A stretch of DNA of 64,000 nt, from positions 186,707 to 250,706 of the forward strand of contig NMRA01000118.1 of the NCBI GenBank assembly GCA_002633005.1. Reading direction: 5' to 3'. Each line of letters opens with the position of its first letter. Within the stretch, counting starts at the first letter, position 1. The notes beneath the pieces were generated by a model, which saw nothing but the letters and a program-made list of their open reading frames with translations, was not told the origin of the DNA and made no database searches. The position numbers were made by a program, and so were the translations under genes. Positions 58,601 to 64,000 of this stretch are shown piece after piece. Source of the DNA: Phoronis australis (taxonomy: Eukaryota > Phoronida > Phoronidae).

Positions 58601-61600
58601 GTACTAGATAGATCTATGTTGACCAGAGCATCTATCATAATGAGGCTCTCAGCCTCGTCATAACTACCAGTGTTATGGGATGCAGCGACCACCTCAAGTT
58701 TCTTCTGTGGGATGGATGCTGTGCTATCGGGAGGGGTAATTGGCACGGCACGCTTCCTGCGTAGATTCTTTCCCTTGGACTTGAGTAAGTCCGTCAACGG
58801 CTCTAAAGAAACCATGGCACTGGAATAGTCACCTAGAAGGACAAGGTGAATAATGTCAAATGATTTGAACAACTGGCACATCTACATAGGGTGGCATGAA
58901 GCCAGCAGTGAAACTGCACATCATCTGAGCAACACAGCAGGTGAGCCTTCAGGGCAAGTGAAACTGGAATTGTCCAACAGAGCACGCCACTGTTGTGGGA
59001 CTGGGACAGTACAACGCTGATTAACATCAAAGCTAAATGTGTTGATGATGGCAATTTATACAGCTGTGACTCTCTCCTGAAGGACTTATTCGATGAGCAA
59101 GCTGTTTATCAAAAACAGGCTAAGCAATATTAAATTTACCAGTGAGTGGTTGGCCTAGCTCCGTCTTCTATTCACCATAATTAACATTCAATGAATGATA
59201 ATACAAACAAAGAAATGTGATGCTGAGCTTGAAATAACTATTACAAATTCTCACCAACTTGCACGTAGTCATCAACCTCACTCAAGACCTCGTCCTTCTC
59301 AGTTTCACTGATGTCACTCTTGGGTGTAATAGTAAGCTGATCTCCAATAACCAGCTGAGGATCATCAGTGGCACCGGCTGCCTATAAATATAAACAAGTG
59401 TACTGTGAATGGTACTCCATATCCTAAATATAAAGTGTACTGTGAAGGGTATTCCATATCCTAAATATAAACAAGTGTACTGTGAATGGTACTGCATACC
59501 AGTGTCAGCTAAGTACTATCAATAAAACTGTCAGAATATCACAAAGATAGATATAAAGTGAGTGTGTAAAGAAATTTTGTGATTCTTGCTATTACATAGC
59601 TGAGAACGCACTACAAGATTGTACTGTGTTACGAGACAGGGCTGCTACAGCCAACAAGGCATTTAGGGATTATTGTAGGGCATGACCCGCCAGGCATTAC
59701 ATCGTTATTTCAACCTTGAAATGATGTCAATATTTAAGTTGATATTTGGTTGTAAATTCATTAAAAATATCATAGTTATTAGATGTCGATTTCTGACGTA
59801 TAGTCGATGCTGGCTCCCACAAAATATTGACGCGCAAACAACACCAATGCCACCAACCATCAGCCTCAAATCACGACCTCTATGCCATGTCAGGTCTGAC
59901 AAAATATCGATATGCCATAAAAGCACCATTAGATTCAGCAATGAAGTACCTCACAGTGGCTTAGCATTGCGCTTTATAGCGGCCAGCGTATCTGGACCTC
60001 ACTTGTTTAGCAGAATACGTAGAAGTCTAATGACAAATCCACGAAATGGAAAGAGCGAAATAGGACTGAGTTGACTGCAGCCTTTGATCAAAAAGTTAAA
60101 ATAATATTGCTAAGTGGATTGCATAAAAACATGACTGTGTATTATCAAATCACTGCAAGGTGAAGTTCTGTTCACTGGAATTTGACCATGGCAGAGTTCT
60201 GACGTTGAACAAATGTGTACACACTTACTAACTTGGTTGTTGACATTGTCAAGACATTGATTCAATGTCACTGATGTCGCGACCAAAAATCAATGTTGTA
60301 TGAACTTCATATGCCCGCTGGGGGTAGACTTCTAGAAGTTATTAAGTTTGAAGACAGCTACGAATGCGGCAAAATTTGTTAGTTTTTTTTGATTTTAAGA
60401 AATCACCAATTCCTAAACTTGACTTCCAACCATAGTAAAATTAACTGAAACCGAGGCAGCTCACCTTCAGTTAAATATGCTTAAAATACCAACTAAAGCT
60501 CCTTGTCACATTCATTTGTCTTTAAGCTCGCAAAGTGTTGATTGATTGCTCATAAGTCGCGGGTTTAAATTTGGTCTTAAGGCAATCTCAGAGATGCACA
60601 AACACAATCCCGCTGTGTTAGGGACTTTCAACTCACCCAGAGACATAATAATAAGATAATGTGATTTGCAACACATTACAGTACCAAGCTCAATAATAGA
60701 TACTGTAGTCTTCCTATGGCATTATATACAATTCAGAGGTTTCCCACTATTCAAATGATAGAAGACTGTCATTACAAGTGGAGAGGGTTGAGTAATGTCA
60801 TGCCCAGCACTGGTCACTCACCTTTACACAGAAGCTTTTTGTCTTGAGTGAAACAATTTTTGAAAATGTGTTAGACAACTGCCACCCAGACACAAACTTC
60901 CGTCGACCAGTATCCTTATCAATCTCACAAAATCTGTATTGAAGAAGTGACCCGTCACTCGCCTGACAGCTGTGTACGAACAGGTCCACCTGGTGGAGAG
61001 GAGCAGGCGTAAAGTACTGTGACTAAAACTGGCAATCCATGATCATCCCAATACCAATAAATACTTGCATGCAATGCCTGTGCCACAAGTTTTAAATCGC
61101 CATAGTTACCATAAGCAATTAGTGTAACAGTGTCTATAGTGCAATTCAAAAGTTTTGAGACAAAATGATCTGGAACATGCAATTACAGACTGATCATAAA
61201 ATATAGTAATTACCAGTCAATTGTAATATACTATCATAGTTCTCACCATATTTTACACAAAATAATTGCCAAAATTGACATTTTCCATTTTCAAAGACTG
61301 ATCACCGTCTTGTTCCATATAATGCGAACATTTATTTACCAAATGTTGGTTTAAGACATCCACACACTCAGTACAACCCGGCCGCCACCTTAAAATTGTT
61401 TAGTTTATTTCTTTGGAGCCATATTATGTGCCAAATAGTTTTAGGTGACATTCGGCTCCAAAATCGGGGGATTGAATGCCCTGATAGGCCCATGCACGCG
61501 CTTATATCCCAAATTATGAATCGTTTCCATGTTTTTCATTGCTCAAAATGTTTCACCTACAACAGCGTGCACTTAACCTCTACCAGCTATTGGACGTAAA

Positions 61601-62042
61601 CGGGTATCTCCAGGCTACAATGGCTTCACAGTACAATGCACATTGCATCACTCTGAATGTCTCACCCATTTTTAGTATTTTTTATTTAAATGTTAACTGT
61701 GATTGAAAATATGTCAGTGCCAACATAAGTCAGGCGCTTTAAAACCTGGTTCTCCTGTTGTACAATTCAAGTGTTTCAACAGATGAATTTCTTTAAATCC
61801 TGACAGAGGCATAACTAGCATCACATGGTGAACAAGCAAAATCATCCTGAGATCTTTTCATCTTATTTTATATTAAAAGTGAGTCATTACCTTATCAAGC
61901 TCTGTGACAACTGTCGGCCCCTCAAAGATACAGCCTACAATTGACTGCTTAACCTTCACTATGACACCTGCATCGGCGCTTTCATTAGCTGTATTGGTCA
62001 CAGCAATGTTGATTTTGTAGGTGCCACCACTCTGCAAGGCAT
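52493..62042 (-). CDS. PKD1/REJ-like GAIN/GPS receptor, single-pass, 3' part of gene
   Basis: Nine exons in coding order: 61891-62042, 60822-60989, 59255-59381, 58265-58832, 57359-57522, 55922-56155, 55116-55139, 54787-54816, 52493-52692. All have GT-AG borders and the phases join into one open frame; the start is outside the window. Segments resemble the REJ-side ectodomain of polycystin-1-like proteins (GGTYKINIAVTNTANESA; HSCQASDGSLLQYRF). A helical GAIN-like part follows (NLRRKRAVPITPP, then SLIMIDALVNID) and then the GPS box: CKFWDQ, WSSQGV, VTCKTTHLSTF. A Thr/Pro stalk precedes TTTIIIIAAVSGG...VIIIVCVC, one membrane helix, and a tail ending WTKNEQI. It should be a cell-surface protein self-cleaved at HL/S. 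GPS Cys 2 and 4 are missing, and there is no 7- or 11-helix region. Confidence 0.88.
52720..53165. repeat. Degenerate intronic minisatellite, about 55-60 bp units
   Basis: Roughly eight loose units built on gttagagg.atagtgagaaaacactagattgacataaacagaaatgag words, in the last intron of the GPS receptor gene. Confidence 0.7.
53178..53232 (+). repeat. G-rich/GA tract with quadruplex pattern
   Basis: Six or more runs of three to four G separated by 1-5 bases (gagggagggaggg...gggcggggaggg), followed by (GA)n. The G-rich strand is the template strand of the receptor gene. Confidence 0.85.
54787..54816 (-). CDS. Stalk micro-exon, 30 nt
   Basis: Between acceptor cattctcag and donor ag/gtaaat; encodes DSTGSGKTTPG across its borders. 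Phase 1 at both ends, so it can be skipped without frame change. Confidence 0.8.
55116..55139 (-). CDS. Stalk micro-exon, 24 nt
   Basis: Between acceptor tgttattacag and donor tg/gtaagt; encodes PSTAATPG. Phase 1 at both ends. Like the 30-nt exon it ends in TPG, suggesting the two arose by duplication. Confidence 0.8.
55922..56155 (-). CDS. GPS exon of the receptor
   Basis: 234 nt, phase 1 at both ends. Encodes EALVIVNLGTEVEIEMP, then the GPS motif: CKFWDQ (Cys 1), WSSQGV (Val where Cys 2 is expected), VTCKTTHLS (Cys 3; Thr where Cys 4 is expected). The cleavage tripeptide HLS is intact. Ends EEPPTTQG. Confidence 0.9.
57359..57522 (-). CDS. Exon upstream of the GPS exon
   Basis: Acceptor ttctatctgtag, donor ag/gtacgt. 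Encodes YTDWDCGNQFTSCFGVKV and SLTQYETSMDP, resembling the C-x(n)-C and Tyr-x(n)-Pro block that precedes GPS in polycystin-1-like proteins; it belongs to GAIN subdomain B. Confidence 0.85.
58265..58832 (-). CDS. GAIN-like helical exon with furin-type site
   Basis: 568 nt, starts after ccttctag. Contains NLRRKRAVPITPP (R-R-K-R followed by Ala, a furin consensus) and then amphipathic helices (YDEAESLIMIDALVNID; STVMDLINRLRS) typical of GAIN subdomain A, ending NFGTELEN. Two NxS/T sites are present. Confidence 0.88.
59255..59381 (-). CDS. Receptor exon, ectodomain
   Basis: Acceptor gtttatatttatag, donor tg/gtgaga. Encodes AAGATDDPQLVIGDQLTI and ETEKDEVLSEVDDYVQV. Joins the REJ-like part to the GAIN-like part. 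Confidence 0.85.
59386..59502. repeat. Tandem triplication, 37-40 bp, at a splice acceptor
   Basis: aaatataaacaagtgtactg... three times, starting 5 bases inside the intron border of the exon at 59255-59381, so the acceptor's upstream tract lies within the repeat. Confidence 0.9.
60822..60989 (-). CDS. Receptor exon, REJ-like ectodomain
   Basis: Exactly 56 codons, phase 0 at both ends: VDLFVHSCQASDGSLLQYRF to KTKSFCVK. Acceptor ctctccaccag, donor aag/gtgagt. The S-C-Q-A-S-D-G...Y-R-F pattern is like polycystin-1/REJ segments. Confidence 0.88.
61891..62042 (-). CDS. Receptor exon, Ig/PKD-like ectodomain
   Basis: Acceptor atgtgattttcag, donor aag/gtaatg. Encodes ALQSGGTYKINIAVTNT, a beta-sandwich-like strand pattern, then GCIFEGPTVVTELDK. 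Needs one nucleotide from an upstream exon, which is not visible in 62043-64000. Confidence 0.85.
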
Positions 62043-63530
62043 CTGAAAATCACATGTCAACCACGATAACAAACTTCCACTGCCAAGCGTCTTTCGAGTT
62101 GCCCCATCACTGTCACTTTTTTGCATTTTTTGAAGAAACTTTAATCTGTCAATCTCTTACCCGTTGAATTTCAGTTGATGCAATGACCTCTAAACTTTCC
62201 ATCGTCTAGGTTTAATAGACTTAATTTAAAAACAATTCTGATTCAGGATCCCGGTTTGAAATGTCAGATGCAAGATGGGGCCTAAACTTACCTCAGATTA
62301 GTCATGACTAAAATATGATCAGTTTGTGACTAAATAATTAGTCATGACTGGAATGTGACTAGAATGTCTGAAAATATGTGATAGACTTTCCATACTATAT
62401 GGGTATCACTTAAATGAAACTAATATATCCTTGTGTATATGGATGTGACTTAAATATGAGTAATTGATATCTTTGCCTCAAACAGGTATAACTTTTACTT
62501 ATTACACCCATGAGGTTACAGAGTTTCTTAGTGGTAGTCTAATTTCACAAGTATGGTATTCCATAAGCTCAGAGCTTTAAGTTATGTCAAAATTCTCACA
62601 AAAAGTGCACCAGGAATCCAGTCCAGGTGAAAATTGACAGTTGCACCATGGTCCTGGGAAGGTTGGAGTTTGCTAATGCCAACACAAAAGTCCATTGAAT
62701 TCAGCCCAGCTGCTTGGGCTGCTTGGTCACCTATGTAATCCTTTATGACAAGTACCTCATTATGTCATAAAACTAGGTGCCTGTTGACTGTTGGCAGCCC
62801 AGCCAGCTTGCTCTCTATTGTGTTGGCAGGGAATGGGGTAATAGAAACTTGTGCTTCAGTTCACAAATTTAACTGGATTTTGGCTTGAATTTTCACCTAT
62901 ACCTAGGTCCCTCATGGGGGAACACCACACCAGGAGGTGGTACAGCAACCAGTTAGGTACTGTATTGGGTCAGTACCATTTCGACTGGAGCACCTTAATT
63001 TCTAGTCTCCTGAAATTTTCAGAATGATAGGCAATGTTAACAGTGTAATTTCCTCTCCTTATGGCTTAGCCTTAAACCTGTATTATATATGCAACACAAA
63101 ATAAAAGAAATTTCCCACCACGACCGCCAACACTTCGAAACCAGTCATAAAAAGATCACGCCTAGTTGTCTAATCCACAGAGGTAGTGTCGTGATCTTCA
63201 AAAGAAATAAATATTCTTGGAATTTTTTTGGACGAAAATATTAATTTTACAATTTCGTTTCCAGTGCTTTTTCCTAGCACTTAGCCCTGTCGGAATTTTC
63301 TTGTTTGACTGAATTTTCTGTAATTTTTGTCCAAATGTGGGGAAAGGGAAATTATCCCCTGGTTATAAGCCTATGCACAGACAATGTGTTATAGCATAGT
63401 TGACAACATCACACTAACTGTATGCGCTACTTAGGAATATTTCATTGAATAGGGTGTCGGGGAAAAAATTGCTAATAGGGGTCCACAGCAGTCGGACCAC
63501 CCAAAAATCAACATCCTTGGCCTTCTCAGC
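62043..63530. other. Probable intron; no exon seen
   Basis: No open exon with splice borders on the minus strand. A small palindromic patch of tagtcatgact words occupies 62300-62350. Confidence 0.45.
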
Positions 63531-63700
63531 AGAAACACATTCAATTTTGTAATGATCCTTCGAGTGGCTTGACAGACAGAAAGATGCACTTCAACAAAAA
63601 ACATACTAAAAGTGATAAAAATGGCTACTCAAAGGCACAGAATACGACAAATCATTCATAGAAAACCTCTACGTCCCAGGCACGCCTTTGCCAATAAAAG
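63530..63700 (+). repeat. Dispersed repeat family, copy 4 (diverged)
   Basis: ttcaattttgtaatgatccttcgagtgg, then agaaagatgcacttcaacaaaa, aaaaatggctactcaaaggc and agaatacgac follow the order of the copy at 6219. A 64-codon minus frame next to it (63776-63970, VNQLAAEKINRFVNG) is unassigned. Confidence 0.55.
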
Positions 63701-64000
63701 CATGTCCGACAAATTTCATTAACACCTTTCACAATTACAACGTCAATCATGAACCTTGTTCACCAAAGTGGAAAATCAGAGAGGAGAACGGTCAACACTC
63801 AGACGACCAACACCGCGAATTCCCCTACTCGTGTGATGATTCCCTATGTTAAGGGTGTGTCTGATCTTCTCAACAGGACATTTAAACAGTTTGACATTTG
63901 TGCCATTCACAAACCGGTTGATTTTCTCCGCAGCCAACTGGTTAACGTCAAAGACAATGCTCCTAAGCATAACAAATCATGCGTAGCCTATGGTGATCAG

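Overview
This is a window of animal nuclear DNA: AT-rich, intron-bearing genes with GT-AG splice sites, little coding sequence and a very high load of diverse, mostly decayed mobile elements. The GAIN/GPS receptor with PKD1/REJ-like upstream sequence, the THAP exon and the mix of L1-like, I-like and other LINEs with cut-and-paste elements fit a marine invertebrate, perhaps a deuterostome such as amphioxus or an acorn worm. That placement is an inference. Two N bases (10134, 13838) mark assembly ambiguity.

Two genes are well supported, both on the minus strand. (1) 32655-37757 is a four-exon gene, all introns phase 0, encoding about 764 residues. An N-terminal membrane anchor is followed by a large lumenal domain that resembles STELLO/DUF288 glycosyltransferase-type proteins. 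(2) 52493-62042 is the 3' part of a nine-exon (or more) gene for a surface receptor. It has PKD1/REJ-like ectodomain segments, a furin-like site, a GAIN/GPS autoproteolysis module, a short Thr/Pro stalk built from two micro-exons, one transmembrane helix and a tail of about 32 residues. Its 5' end lies beyond the window. A third, unidentified minus-strand gene is suggested by three well-spliced exons at 12355-13383. Weaker candidates are a THAP first exon (6860), a CCAAT/YY1-type promoter (about 25.4 kb) and an anchor-bearing open region (42.9-43.7 kb).

Layout. 1-3.4 kb and 27.1-30.6 kb are direct copies of one 3.4-kb sequence carrying a small promoter-like site cluster. 5.8-6.5 kb has two tandem copies of a dispersed repeat seen again at 39.4 and 63.5 kb. 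10.2-12.0 kb has two LTR-like direct repeats. 13.5 and 18.3 kb hold inverted copies of another repeat. 22.4-24.8 kb is an L1-type insertion with an inverted 5' half (twin-priming pattern), later split by a terminal-inverted-repeat element containing a tRNA-like sequence; a second copy of that element lies at 47.2-48.1 kb. 30.6-31.95 kb is a foldback element with a 5'-truncated LINE inside it, bounded by a 13-bp target duplication. 40.1-41.0 kb is a minus-strand LINE fossil. 46.8-47.07 kb is an array of heat-shock elements ending at a TATA box. 48.1-49.1 kb is a LINE 3' end with a decayed RNase H domain.

The two confident genes do not obviously act together. One is probably a Golgi enzyme and the other a surface receptor; between them lie repeats and unassigned sequence.
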